NCBI GenBank assembly: GCA_037179385.1
Contig: CM074200.1
Span: 29,453,884 to 29,517,883, forward strand
Length of the DNA stretch: 64,000 nucleotides
Reading direction: 5' to 3'
Source of the DNA: Holothuria scabra
Lineage: Eukaryota; Echinodermata; Holothuroidea; Aspidochirotida; Holothuriidae
The notes under the pieces are model-generated. The model was not told the DNA's origin. It worked only from the letters and a program-made list of their open reading frames with translations, and searched no databases. A program made the translations under genes and the position numbers. The first letter of the stretch is position 1; each line of letters starts with the position of its first letter. This document shows positions 1 through 12,551 of the stretch, one piece after another.

Positions 1-3000
1 GGTTACGAAAGTGTTACAAGGAAACAGTGATCCATTTAACGTTTAAGTATTGTTTAAACAACCGCTGCAGACAGTATATTTGTATTTGGTCTCTTTTCTA
101 CGAGCGAAATTATGACTGTGGATGTATAAAATGGGTTATGCTTAAATAAAATTTTGGAATGATGTCGTATCAGGACGACAAACTATGAAGGCTGTATTAA
201 AGAAACGTGTGGATTCCTGATGTGAATCATAAAAATTATTTTAACAGAATTAAGATTCTTGATTGCCTTGAAATTACATTTACCCCTCATAAAAAGAGAC
301 ACAGGAATTGGTTACAAAAGACCATGCAACAACGTTGACTATGGTATTTTATTTTTCTAGAGTCAAAGGCATTATTATTTGGAAAAATATCCAGAGTTGT
401 AGTAGTTCTTATAATGATAACATTTGATATTACAATATGTGTAACTCGATTTCTCACAAAAAGAGGGTAGATTTACCCCTTTCAAGGATTTACAAAAAAA
501 AAAACAAAAGAATGATGCTTGCAAGAATGTCTTTTAACTGTTCTCTTATTCTTTCTTTTACACTTTCACTGATTTAAAAAATGCAAACTTCATTACAAAA
601 AAATTCATTGCATGAGAAATTGAAATTGGAAAAAATAGGAATAATTTCTGTAAATGGAACATTTGAAAATTCGCCTTTAAGTTGGAATTTGGTTACTTAT
701 GCACCGGCGTCAATAAAATCAATTTTGAAAGTTATTTTTTCAAAGAGTGAGATGGGGAATAAAATAAAATATCTGTCCATTAGTAAAAACAGAAAGTGCT
801 GTAATACATGAGTCAGATTTCCTGTTGTCTTTGTTATATCACCCTAACCAAATTGACTTATGTAGTTAATGTTTAGATTGCTGTCTGATTTATGGGCACA
901 TATTTAGATGAGGAAATGTTATATTGCGCCAAATGAATGTAAGGGTAGATTGACACAGTCAACATACAAAAGCAAAACCAACTTATCACGTGTTATTTTA
1001 TGCAGTACTAAGTAATTCTATGTGTAATTCCATAGTTAATATGTGTCTGGATTCCAGTTGTGCTTGAGCTTGAGATATTTCTGCCAGAAAAAAAAGAAAA
1101 TTATTATTCTTACTAAGTAAAGTTCAGATCAGAAGTCTTTGTACAAATGTAATGATTTTTCTTTAAACTTTATCAAGTTTAGTCCTTAGATAGTTAAGTT
1201 ACATTATTTTCCAAGGCATATTGAGTTTGTGTATTTTTCAACATTTTGCACGCCCAAAGGAATAGAAAAAGTGACAAGTTTAGAACTTTAGCATACTGTA
1301 GTACATAAGAGATTTGACATCCTGGTTTAACTTCAATGAAAAAAATGACTGAACGTTAATGACTGGGCCTGGTTATTAAAGTGGATAAATAACTTAATTA
1401 AACAAAGGATAAACCATTTTATATTAAAATTTTTCAGTTTTTTTTTTTTTTTTTGTTTGTTTGTTTCATTTATTCCCTTCCATGGGTCTTTGTAGAAAAA
1501 ATTCCGAGGGACAAACCTTTTCCTTGATCAACTTAGCGAAAATTCTTTACTCTCGGGAAAAAACTTCAAAGTTTAAGAGAGAAGAGGGGTGCTCAGGATT
1601 TTCCTCACAAGGGTTGTAAGCTTTAATGGGCAATAACCTAAAGGCCCGACAAAGACAATGGATGAACAGGAAATTATGGAAGCATCAATTATTGAAACGT
1701 TTTGACTTGAATTATGAAGAAAAATTTAAAAAATTGTGACTTTTAGGAAAGAAGTTTGGGAAAATGTTTTGGACGAAAATTTGAATATCTGGAGGATTTA
1801 AGGAAAATTCGAGCTTTTTATTTAATAAACTGCCCTTACTACGATGGCTGCTCTACTGCATAAGGACTGATGTACTTAACCTTAGCCAATGTTATCCTAC
1901 CGGTTAAGGCTTCTTAGTGAAATTGGAAGATTTCCACAATTGGGAGGCAGCACTTTCTGACGTGACCAGGAATTCGCTAGAGGGAGAAACCTGCAATTAA
2001 ACTTCCAAGGTGTAGCGTTTCACAGTTTTGGGCGAATCGCTAGGGAAATGTTGGTCAGCATGGCACCGTCCGGGCCTAATGAGTTGCCTTTAATCATTTT
2101 CATTTTGAAATCTTTTGTTCTGAAAATTGTTCAATGACATCTTAATAAAGTGTTGAAGTTGTTTATTCTTGTATTCTTCAAGTTTTTTTTTATTTTTCTG
2201 TGGGATGTGCCCCCTTTGTGCCTGTGTGGGCCCATGCTTACTTCATCTTTAACATTACCTAAACCGTGCAGTTGAGTTAGCTAATGTCCATATGCACAAG
2301 CATTAACCAAAATACAGTTATTGCACGTCGAATTTACTGCATGAAGTATAACAGAATACATTATTTAATTTGCAAGTCAATCTATATAATCTTCAATCTT
2401 CACGAAATGAATACAGTTGCACCTGTGCTAGTTAAAAAGTAGTTAAAATCTAAAGTACAAAAAGGTCCTACACCATACATGAAAATATAGATTGTGAACA
2501 GTTTAAGTTCATTTTACAATGCACTGGAAATAAACAGAAATGAAAGCGGATGTATGAAAGACAATGAAGAGAATGTTACTTTCCATTTTCAGTAGAAATA
2601 AAATAAAAGTTCTGATTGTTGTGCTCTTCTTGATAAGTTGATAAATGTGTCTTTGTTGCCCATCTTAGGTAACACAATAGTTCAATAAACCTATCCCAGC
2701 AACGTTGAACAGATTAGGTATAGTTTATGGCAGCAACAGGTCATTTGCCAACGGATGTAATACAGAAACCGAACAGGAAAGAATCAAATTTAAAAGAAAA
2801 TGTCCTTTGCAATCTGATTAGTGATTACAAACAGATTTATGCAAGTTGCAATGTAAGTTATATAGGATGGAACAAATTACGAAACAATAGTGATACAAAT
2901 AAGTACTATACCAATATACAGTAACATTATCCCAGCCATATTCCTCAACATCAAAGAACCTTCACCTCAAGCCCCACCCCTGGAAATAAGAAGGGTATCT

Positions 3001-3558
3001 ATCATAGTAATCCTAACAGCTTTATGAAGTGAACCATTTCAAAATGTTATTCTTCTGACATTTAAAACATTCATTGTTTTCCTTTGTCAAGGGAAACGTA
3101 ACCGTTCTGGACCAAAGGTCATTGCCCTTCGAATTGTTATCGAACTGATATAAATGCCGCTGGAGTTGAGTAGGAGATCAAGCCAAATTTACCCGACAAT
3201 AATAATATATTCTCGATTTATAGAGCGCATATATCCATAATGTTCAATGCGCTATACAAAGACCCTTCACAAATATTCTAAACATTCCAGATTTCCTTCT
3301 ATGCCCCTGGGCTGCCTCTTTGTGGCTCACGGTTTTAACACTCGATATGTATTTATAACCGTGCTCCGATCTTTTATGTTGGGCACCCTTTCCAGGTTTC
3401 AATTCATGACTTTGTTTAAAACTGTTATTCAATGATCGAGTTGATCACGCAGTACAACTACAGACCTGTCAAACTTATTAATCTCAAAATAGCTGAACAT
3501 GTAGAAGATAAAGAGGAAAATTTTTTGATAAATAGTGGTCAATTTGAGATGGTTAAAA
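1..3558. other. AT-rich non-coding stretch
   Basis: No open frame here has recognisable domains or convincing splice-bounded exons; frames of about 60-76 codons are what AT-rich DNA gives by chance. It holds a T-run near 1438-1455 and several AATAAA hexamers (for example near 145 and 2145) that could be polyadenylation signals of an upstream gene, but nothing ties them to an exon. The block around 1610-1720 shares short wording with 30440-30560 (the sequence CCTAAAG followed by CGACAA and GACAATG), which suggests a dispersed repeat. Confidence 0.5.
3215..3290. repeat. Fragment of a dispersed GCGC-box repeat
   Basis: The words TTTATAGAGCGCAT and TGCGCTATACAAAG lie about 20 bp apart, a loose inverted pair of the kind seen in short dispersed repeats of many invertebrate genomes. 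No ends or target duplication are visible, so the family assignment is a guess. Confidence 0.25.
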
Positions 3559-3649
3559 CTTGGTATACTTTTCTAGCGGCGTCATGATGCACCTTGGACC
3601 TTATGCAATAGTGTAAAACTTTGGTTTGGCTTGAGTTAGCCACAATCCA

Positions 3650-3804
3650 CAATCCACGACAAAACTAACTTGAGAAAAAACCCGCTCTCCGCAACAATGT
3701 TGAAGTTTCAGGGCGCCTTGGGCTGCCACAACATTGAATGGGGGAGAGGAGGATGGTGATCCATTCATTGCATGCCAATTTTTCATCATTTTTGTCGAGG
3801 ACTG
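3650..3804. mobile_element. Mariner-type MITE, copy 1 (in duplication A)
   Basis: The right end reads GTCGAGGACTG followed by TA; the left end CAATCCACGAC is a slightly decayed inverse of it. The same element is at 39419-39573 (the paralogous copy) and independently at 32923-33089, where both ends are better preserved. Short inverted ends beginning CARTCC beside a TA dinucleotide fit the Tc1/mariner superfamily. Frames of about 60 codons that cross it are not genes. Confidence 0.6.
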
Positions 3805-4420
3805 TAGTTATACATGGGATTAATGACACACAAACAGGAATGAATTGCATAGTGCCAGCTAGATAAGAAGGTAAAATTCAAATACTGTTCAAGTGCGTTT
3901 TCATATAGGGTGCAAACACAGCTCAAGTCATTTCATTTAGTCGCACCTTACGTCAGGCGAGGAATAGGCTACTGTGGGCATATTCTACAAACCACAACCC
4001 TCGGAGGGGGAGGGATACCTGATCTTTAGTACTTGGATACCACGAGTTCATTTTCCATGCAACTCTGAAAGAGTATGATATGTAAAAGAAAATAACTGTT
4101 AAATGTATGTGACTTAAATTGTTGCATACGTTCACGCAAAGCTGACCTAAATGAAATTTGGGGCACAATGAAAGAAACGTTTTACAACCATAAGAATCAA
4201 TTTACGAAAACTTAAAAAATGTAAAACACTTCATTTTTTTTTTTTTTTTTTAGATTACTGTTGTGAAGTGTAGAAACCCCATACCATACTACTTCACTGG
4301 TTTACATTTCATTCCATTTCACATAACACGTTTCAAACATTTAGTTTGGATATGTCGCTTATTTGGAAGTTTGATCTTCAGTTAATTAAATCATCAATTA
4401 CGTCCAGTACTTCCAAGACT

Positions 4421-4531
4421 AGGGGCTCGTTCCACAAAGGGTTACGCACGATCTTAAGTATGATTTACTGTTGGCTTAAGTATGGTGAATCAAACTTAAG
4501 ATTGTGCGTAACTCTTTGTGGAACGGCCCCT
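4421..4531. mobile_element. Hairpin MITE present only in duplication copy A
   Basis: A 111-bp element has inverted arms of about 37 bp: it starts AGGGGCTCGTTCCACAAAG and ends CTTTGTGGAACGGCCCCT, with CTTAAG motifs near the centre. The paralogous site in copy B (near 40225) runs from ATCATCAAT directly to CCAGTTTTATAC, without the element or about 20 bp to its left. No clear target-site duplication is visible, so the superfamily is left open. Confidence 0.65.
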
Positions 4532-7500
4532 GTTCAGTTTTATACTTACCAAACGTCCGAAAAAACATTGGAAAAATTTGCAAAACCTCATTGGTTAAAG
4601 TCTGTACGGCAGTGCGTGATACTGGAGAAGGAGAAGAGGGCGCTCTTTCTAGAATGCGTTTTTTCTCTAAAGTCAAGGATTAGATGAACTAAAATCTTGT
4701 AGCAAAAACAGGTTCAAATAACAGTATTTTTCGTTAATTAACTACGCACAAATAATGACAACGGAACATTTTACGAATGAACATATCAAGAACAAAATGA
4801 GGACTCTTAATCTTTAATATTTCACTAATATAGTCGGGAAAAATATATGATTTTGTAGTTGCGCATTTGAAATACTCCTGTGGCAAATTGGCATTGATAT
4901 ATCCCACGCTAAGAACACTAAATCTTGAGATATTTTGAGTGGTCGAATACCCATAGGTGGACGAATACCGCTGGCTAGACCATAACCCATACGACTTTAC
5001 ATAACAACATCATTGCCACGCAACATGAAGTATTACAATGATGTATCTGTCATTTAAGGAAACTTAAATGCACCAAAATGGCATGAAAATCAGTCAGATA
5101 TTTTCAAACCATTTACTGCTTTTTAGCAATTAACTCTTTCAAATTCTTCATCTCCTGATAACATCATATTTAATAAGAGTTATAAAACTTGCATCTTTTA
5201 AATGATTGAAAGTTTTTGTATGCCGACACGTTTTCTCACAAGATGGTTATTGTATTGCGTTTTCATTTTTTCAACACTCTGTGTTTACAAATAATGATAA
5301 AAAAACGAATCTTTTATGCGTGATAAATGCAAAGTCTTCCTTCAGGCTTTATTTGCTCCACTTTTAAAATGCAAATGAAAAAGTTGCCCTTTTTATTTTA
5401 GTACAAATATAGATAAAAATACTTTCAAAACCTGTTCAATTTTATACTTACCAAACATCCGCCATGACAATGATTAATCAACCCTTTCAACAGTTCTATT
5501 TAAAATTCGAAAGTTACAGTGTTAAAGTTACTCTTTCTATAGTTCCCTAAATCTGTGAAGAGAAATGAAAAAGCTAATGGTTGAGCTCATACTACACGCC
5601 TATTAACATTAAATATTGCCATTCAATGTACGTTACACATGCAGAGTGAATAAGTCTTGGTTTTCGAGTATATACGGCTAGAAGTGCTCTGGTCTAAAGT
5701 TTTCCAAACTACGCTTCAATCTACCGAAATAAAAAACAGTTTCTCTGGCAAAGATTCCAACTTCTAAGTGATCTTATTAAAAGGCACGTGAAAACGTACG
5801 TTACGTTAGCTTTGGATAAATTATTAGATCAACACCCACACAGAAATGACTTACATAGTTACTGTGACATAAGCAAATATTTCAAGTGAAAACGAAGGCG
5901 CTCTATAGAAACGAATAAGTTACTAAACAGTACTGACACTTCGCACGCGCACACGTTATATAATTATCTAAAAATCCTGCTATTTTGATGGTTTAATGAC
6001 AGTTTTGAAACGTTCCGTGTCTGCTTTCATTGTGGCTGCACCTTGGAGAGGAGGTTATTCCTACATTATTACCAGGAAGTTTCGACTAATAAGCTATACA
6101 CACTGCCAAAGGCATGTATTTTGAAGTGATCAAAATTTAAGGTCAAAGACATACATGATAAACTGGTTTTGCGATCTGGGACAAAATCCCCAATGTTGAA
6201 CCCAGGAAGTAGACGTTAGATTCGAGTAACAAAGGTCTTGTGGGAGGTGATATGCTAAATACCTATTATATATAATATATTCTGGGTTGTCTTGTCATCA
6301 ACTGAAATTATACATTCATGGGTGTATGAGGTGACATATAGAGACTGTTCTTCCTTTGACAAACAATGAAATACAAAGAGGTTAAGAAACGCAGCCATTT
6401 TGCAGTATTGACGAATCGGTAAGATCCGATTTTTACGCATCTGTGATGTTTTCACTTTCGCATATTGACAAATGTACTCACAGTTGGAGGTTACTCAGAA
6501 AATAATTACTTGTTTGAAATATCGATGAACAATATATGTTACCAGAAGTGATTACTTGTTTTAATAACATGCACGTTTTTTTTTTCAATACGTCAACGTG
6601 ATCACATTAAACACATTTATCACTTTTTCTATTTTCGAGCACAAAATACTAGGAAAAGTGAAAGCACAAAATATTTTTCCGGGCCAAAATTATTCCATGC
6701 TTGTTTATCACGGGGTGGGAGGAGGACCAGGATGGCGACTTTCTCACTGTTGAAACAAGTGAACTTACTGGAATCGAGTCGACTCAAACCGCGCTTTTGT
6801 AACTTTTAATATTTTAGCCAAATCAAGGAAAGGCTTAAACTTAGTTGTCGTGGATTTCCAAGGGGTTTTCATGCAGCAACCTAAGCCCTTGGGTTTCATA
6901 TGTAACTTGATAACTGCATGCATGCATACGAAACAAACTTTACGCGTACCAGGGAGCTTTTAAAAACAGCTCCCTGCTCATAACACAAGTTTACTCTTAA
7001 CTTCACTTTTTCTTTTCATGAGAAAATTTTCGCGTGCAACCGATGTCGCTAAGTTGTGTATGGTAGACTTGAAATATTATCTTCCTTAGTTGCCCCAAAC
7101 TGATCACGCGTCCGCAGGTCCAGCGAAGAGGCAACCCTGTGAAATGAAAAACGTGAAAAAAAAATTGAGAGAACAATACCATCAATATATTTTGAAGAGA
7201 TAACTAGAAAATGTTTAGAACATAAGATTCCAAAATAGAAAATAGTTTTATGTGACTAGCATGGCACGGAGGTGACGTTTCCATTGATAAAGGCAACATT
7301 CTGACCAATATTTTATTGGAGTTTCGCGACAAAATTCATGATGACGTTATTCATATATATGTTATTCATGCATATGTCGTCCCTCTGGAAAAAAACTCTA
7401 GCTAAAACCTTGTAAAAGGCGCCAACATTTGGCAAATAAGCTTTTTCCTGAAAGAAACGATTATTTTTGTTTTCATCATTAAAACATTTCGCCCACTTGA

Positions 7501-7915
7501 ACTCATTTCTTCGGACGTCCATGAAACAGATCATCACATGTATCTTATACAAGCAGTGAGTTGCTGGGGTGCTCTAGCAACTTCCTGGTCTGAGCCCCTT
7601 ACATTAGAATTCTCTCAAACTATTATAGTTAACTTGAGCTTAGAACCGATAGATGGATACCTTATCCATTGAGCTGAACAATCAATTTAATCTTTTTCTA
7701 TTTTTGGGTGGGGAGGAGCAGCACATTGTTATTGGTGAATTTTCTCGAATATTCCTACAAGTTGTAAACATCATGTCTCATGTATTCCTGTCATGCCAAG
7801 GAGAAAAGCTCAGAGAAAACTTGACATTTGCCTATAAAACAATCATGTCATTTATCGGAAGAAATATTCCATGTACGCACAGAGATCTAAATTTGCCCTA
7901 TTGGTCTCAATGGTG

Positions 7916-8440
7916 ACTCACGTTGACTTGAAAATATATTCAACTTGACCTGACTTGGCTTCTGTTATGACTTGACAAGACTTGAAAAAGTGTCCGACTT
8001 GACAGCTTGACTTAGTGACCAGAGGAATGAAAAGTATGGCTTGATTGCGACATGACCTCATCTGCAGTGGTGGCCCCAGCATGTCAAAATGGTGGGGGGT
8101 AAACTAAGGGCAAAAAAATAATGTTGGGGGCAAAAAAATTTCGGGCGAAGGGCAAAACCGTGCCCAAAGCACCACCAGTTCATGAAGGTGGGGTCAAGGG
8201 CGAAGCCCCAAAGCTCCGAGGGTAATTAGCATATCTCTAGAAGAACTAAAATTTAGTCTTTGAAGAGGTATATTACCATTTAATCTGTTTACCACATTCC
8301 TTACTGATCTTACTTGAGGAATGTGGAGAAAGGACAAAATCTGGGGGGGGGGGGTGGGAGATTTGCCTCCTCTTGCCCTAACGTAGCGCTTCCACTGCTC
8401 ATTTGACTTGACTTGCCTTAACTTGACTTGAGTTTCGAAG
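7916..8440. repeat. Degenerate CTTGA-rich tracts flanking a G-rich block
   Basis: Two tracts rich in TGACTTGAC words (about 7920-8060 and 8400-8440) flank a block with repeated GGGGGCAAAAAA wording and a run of about 12 Gs near 8343. The paralogous block at about 62454-62890 has the same organisation. This is simple-sequence or dispersed-repeat DNA, not coding. Confidence 0.45.
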
Positions 8441-9054
8441 CAAACGTGACTCGTTACAACACTGGAGTTCTTTCCCTTGGAGAAATGTATTTCACATCCC
8501 CATACCCGGTCCCTCTTTCAAGTCGAACCCCCTCGTAAAATCTATTAGACCTATTAGACCAGACTTCGCCTGACTTTCTGTTTAAATCTTCTTTTCTCTA
8601 AAATGTATTTATGATCAGGTACTGTAGCTTTAGCCTATGTGAGTATAGGGACCAAGAAACAGATCAGATTTAGGCGCGGATCTAGAAATTCCAAAAAGAG
8701 GGGGCTGACTGAAGTGAAAGCAGGAAGTGAGGGAGTTGCATTGCTAATTCCCCGTATATTTTATTGCTGATCTGGCGAAGAAGGGAGGGCAGAGGCCCTA
8801 AAAGCCCCTCGCCGTCTACCATCCGCGCCTGAGATTTAGTAAGTATTTCAGTGAAGAAATGATCACGGTATTAAACCAGACTGAAGTTCACATGGTAATT
8901 TTGTTTATGTAAGGCAATTTGGCAGAGTGCAAGTCAAAACAAATCCATACTACCAGTAGCGTATCCGGAAGTATCATTGAACAGAGTATATTCTGCCTGG
9001 TGGACACACATGGTGAGCAATTGGTATCATATCATGGGAACTCCACACATATTT

Positions 9055-9262
9055 TATCAATTTTAATCGACACATGCCAATTTAAATCGATACATACCAA
9101 TTAATTCGACATATTCTAATTTCATTCGACATATTCCAACTTAATTTGAATTTTACTGATTTTAACTGACATATACCAAGTTAAATTGACAAATAACAAG
9201 TGAAATTGAAAAAAAAAAAAAGTTTAAATCGACGTATAGGCTAGCAGTTTAAATAGATATTT
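9055..9262. repeat. Degenerate tandem repeat, unit about 21 bp (copy A)
   Basis: Successive units resemble TCGACATATTCCAATTTAA, alternating a TCGACA/TTGACA core with an AATT tail, and continue for about ten degenerate periods. The matching array in the second duplication copy lies at 63495-63720 with similar unit order, so the array predates the duplication. Confidence 0.55.
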
Positions 9263-9451
9263 ACCGTGTTATCTTACTGGCACTATTCCATATTCATATA
9301 TTTCGATTATTTTAATATCTGGATCCCTAGTCTATGGAGCCGTACATCCTACCGATGGATTATGAACCAGAATATACTTCCTGTGACTTATTTTTTGACT
9401 CAGAGATAGACTATAGTAGAACCATAGGGCCTTCGGGGATTTTCTACTGGA

Positions 9452-12182
9452 ACCTACACTTTTCATCAATTTTACAAAAAATAACAATTAAAAGCCCCCT
9501 TTCTTTTGAATATCATCTTATAGGAGTGTTGTTTTAGGCATAGAATGAAGAATACGAAGCTTTGTGCAAGCACTTGGCATGTACAACAGATGACAGCATT
9601 GTGGGAAAAGATGCGATCAGATTAACACAAAACGGCCTTATGTTAGTTAAATTAACCGGACGTTGGCACCGTGGAAACGTGTTGGATTAACAGATTGAAG
9701 AATATTGAAGGATGGTTTGTTTTTTCTCGGATATAGTAATGCAGCTTTAACAACCGAAGCCTAGCTGGGCTCCAGCTGGACTTCAGTTGGTAAAAGCTAA
9801 CCCAATTGGCCTGACCCCACGCTGGAACACCTGACAAACACAATTGGCTCCCAGTTGGGGCCAACTGGGCATGTTGACTGGATTTTGAGTGATAGATAGC
9901 TTACGAGTCGTTGCTTCTTTTAGTACCATATTCAATTCAAAGAGGATTCAAAGAAAAGTATATGCTTTAAATATCATACCAGATAGTTGTCATCTTCCTG
10001 ACAACTCCCTGATTTGAAAAATGTAGATGTGATATAATTTTAAATAAAAAAAGAAAAAAGTTGAAGTGCGCCCTCTCATCCTGTTCGAATGCTAAAAGAA
10101 CCAATGCAACAATTTTTAAGAGCGCCGTAGTTTCTTTGGTTTTCAGTGTAAGACAGCATGCTAACCCTTATTCAAACAGTTTTGAATGTGTATACGCTCA
10201 TGACTAACATAAATTATTTGAAATGATTGGACTAGAGTTCACGCAACATAGGCGGTTTCTTTATGGACAGAAATGTCTGCAATAAAAAGCAAAAAAGTAA
10301 TTCGATTAAAAGGGAAAAAATGGGTAGTTGCTGAAACCAAATAACTGGTTATCTGTATATGTAGCAATATCAGCGGTTGAATACCTAACTATGTTTAAAA
10401 CTTAAACTTAACACAGCTTATTAAATTGAAAAGTTAAGCAGATGTTATGACATTGTTGGTGTTTAGTCGTTTGGATGTGTTTGGATTAACCAGTAGAATA
10501 ATCAACTACGCAAAGACCCCTTTTCAGTGAATGACTTCACTGACTTGGCTGTAGAGTTTAAATAGGGTTTGACGTTGCTAGTAAGAAACGTTACCTAACT
10601 TTAACTTCAATTTCAAACCAAATGTATGTCCCTTCATCGGTAGTTTAAAGTTTAATTCTGAAACTGCAATTAAAGAGCAACGAAAGTTTTTTTCCTCACA
10701 TTTGTGAACATTGAACAAATCTGACCTTTACAGCTATTTTGATAGTAATAGCATGCTATGTCTAAGGTCATGGCAGGTTTTGGAAATGATAAAGTTATTA
10801 AGTACTAAATTAACTCATGAAAATGTTTAATTTCAATGTATGGACCACCGCCTAAACGTATCAAGACAATTGAAAGATAAATTGTCAACCCAATTTACGC
10901 TCATTATGCAGTTGTTCAGTGCTGTGATCAGGTGATGAGCAAGTAGGGTAGGGTAGGACAAGTGGAATTCGACCGCACTAGAAATTGTTATTCGTTAAGT
11001 ATTACAAGGAAATCTTAGCAAATTTAACCGAGCTCATTCAATTTGTGCAGTTTTCGGACTTCACTTTAGTATTTTTGAACGAACAAATTTTACCGTAGCC
11101 TTTGCTTTAGAAGGATTGTAATTGATCTCATAGGTGTGCAGATTTCGATCGTGCTAAGCAATATTCGATCATGGCTAGGTTAACTTCGACCAAGCTATGG
11201 TGTTTTCGATCTTTCTATTTTTAGTTACATACATCACGTGCTTTTAGACACATTGTGACGTAACTCTTTCATTTACTGATGTTGATTACGTAGACTTAGC
11301 ACGCCGGCGGGAATCGTTTGTTAAGATGTATCACGTAACCAACTTAAACGACTCGAAGGGTTTATCAATGAGAAAGATAATCATTTAAAATATTGGTCCT
11401 TTGATATGTTTCGAGTCTGAATGTTGAGAAAATTGAACTACCGTGGGTTGTTCGTCTAGTAAAGAGAAAACAGGATAGCAAGACCAACATAATTCAGACT
11501 TATTGGAAATTTTAGGTGTCATTGAAAAGCCTTTATCCTTTCCCCAATCTTGTTATTCCTTACTAGAAGTTTTTAGTTGAAACTTCGATAAATTTATCTT
11601 TTGATTTTTATTTTATTTTGAAAATTCCGAGTTCCTTCCTATAAGAAGCGTTTCTTCTGATCAAAGATTTAAGTTTAGTCATTCCAAAATTTGGCCTATT
11701 AAAAGATACTACGTCGCGGACTTTAAATACTTTAATTGGTCGCGGTCAAGGGCTACAATACCTCACTGCATATTTCAAATTTAATTCATCTTACTTCAAT
11801 ATGTTTTTCTTTTTGTTAATGCCCCCCCCCCCCCTACATAATTCAATCAGCTTTCAGTCACATACAACAATATTGACATCTATTTCCATATCATTATTTG
11901 TACCGAAAGCAACTAAGTATAAAGCGGATGTACTTGGTAGACAATGTCAAAGGGTTGTGAGGGTTCAGGCCGAGAGGAAGTGTAAACCGACCCTGAGCTG
12001 ATGTATGCAAAGTCTCACTCTTGTCACGTGTTTCCCTATGGTGGTTGAAGGAGTTGTTTGAAAATGGTTGGTCCTCTAGCTCTGTTGACCCTTGCACGAA
12101 AGTTTTTTTTTACTTCTTTGCCTTGAGATTGCATTTCTGTAAGGGTTTTATTGACCTATCTCTTTTCTTTGTTCAAACCCAG
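9452..12182. other. Gene-free stretch upstream of the receptor's first visible exon
   Basis: I searched this stretch for a signal-peptide exon ending in phase 1 before GT and found none I can defend. It contains a block with repeated AACTGG/CCAGTTGG words at about 9760-9870, three to four loose repeats of TTCGATC at 11140-11220 and a C-run at 11821. The receptor's promoter and 5' exon should lie here or further upstream if the gene model is correct. Confidence 0.4.
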
Positions 12183-12551
12183 TGCCACCAAAGGTGTCCC
12201 TGTCCTATGACAATGTCACCCTTACAAATGCATCATATAATAAGGACCATGGATATGAAATACATTATGGACAAAATAATACGTATGTTGCGGCGAACAA
12301 GACAGTAAATGTCACGTGTCTTGCTGAAGGAGCTAAACCTCAAGCAGACATTACTTGGATGATAAATGGAGAGATTGTTGACGATGTACCTTCTCCGAAG
12401 ACAGAACGAAACTTACACGAGAACAGAACGTTCGACTGTACGTCGACTTTAGAATTTAAACCGACAGGAGAGCAAGTTAACGTGACCTGTAGTGTTAGCC
12501 TGAATGGGACAGATATTGGAACAACCGCAAACGCAACATTCCTCACTTATG
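12183..12551 (+). CDS. Receptor exon: Ig domain 1
   Basis: The acceptor is TTCAAACCCAG and the donor GGTTAGC; phases are 1 and 1, so the 369-nt exon encodes 123 residues as one removable module. The Ig signature is Cys in NVTCLAEG, Trp in DITWMING and the second Cys in VNVTCSV. About nine N-X-S/T sequons (NVT, NAS, NKT, NRT, NGT, NAT among them) predict heavy glycosylation and an extracellular position. A GTG at the acceptor can be mistaken for a start codon; it is not the protein start. Confidence 0.85.

Larger units (their letters stand above)
3559..9451 (+). repeat. Segmental duplication, copy A (uninterrupted)
   Basis: From CTTGGTATACTTTTCTAGC to TTTCTACTGGA this block aligns in the same orientation with 39325-43210 plus 62299-63913. 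Long runs match with scattered substitutions and small indels, so the duplication is clearly older than the retrotransposon array that splits the other copy. No protein-coding gene is supported in it. Copy A keeps 7661-7764, which is missing at the array junction in copy B, carries a hairpin MITE at 4421-4531 that copy B lacks, and has about 142 extra bases near 6846-6988. The block may itself belong to a larger repeat family, because 27725-28180 resembles part of it. Confidence 0.85.

Noticed and set aside
3601..3850. Overlapping minus-strand frames repeated at 39268-39601 with similar protein sequence
   Set aside because: The similarity comes from the mariner-type MITE and the segmental duplication; frames change between copies.
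4346..4687. A 113-codon plus-strand frame in duplication copy A
   Set aside because: It runs through the hairpin MITE and is not conserved in copy B.
9334..9537. A 67-codon frame with a counterpart starting at 63798, resembling a conserved small protein
   Set aside because: Most differences between the two copies would change the residue, and a 1-bp indel breaks the shared frame, so selection for protein is not indicated.
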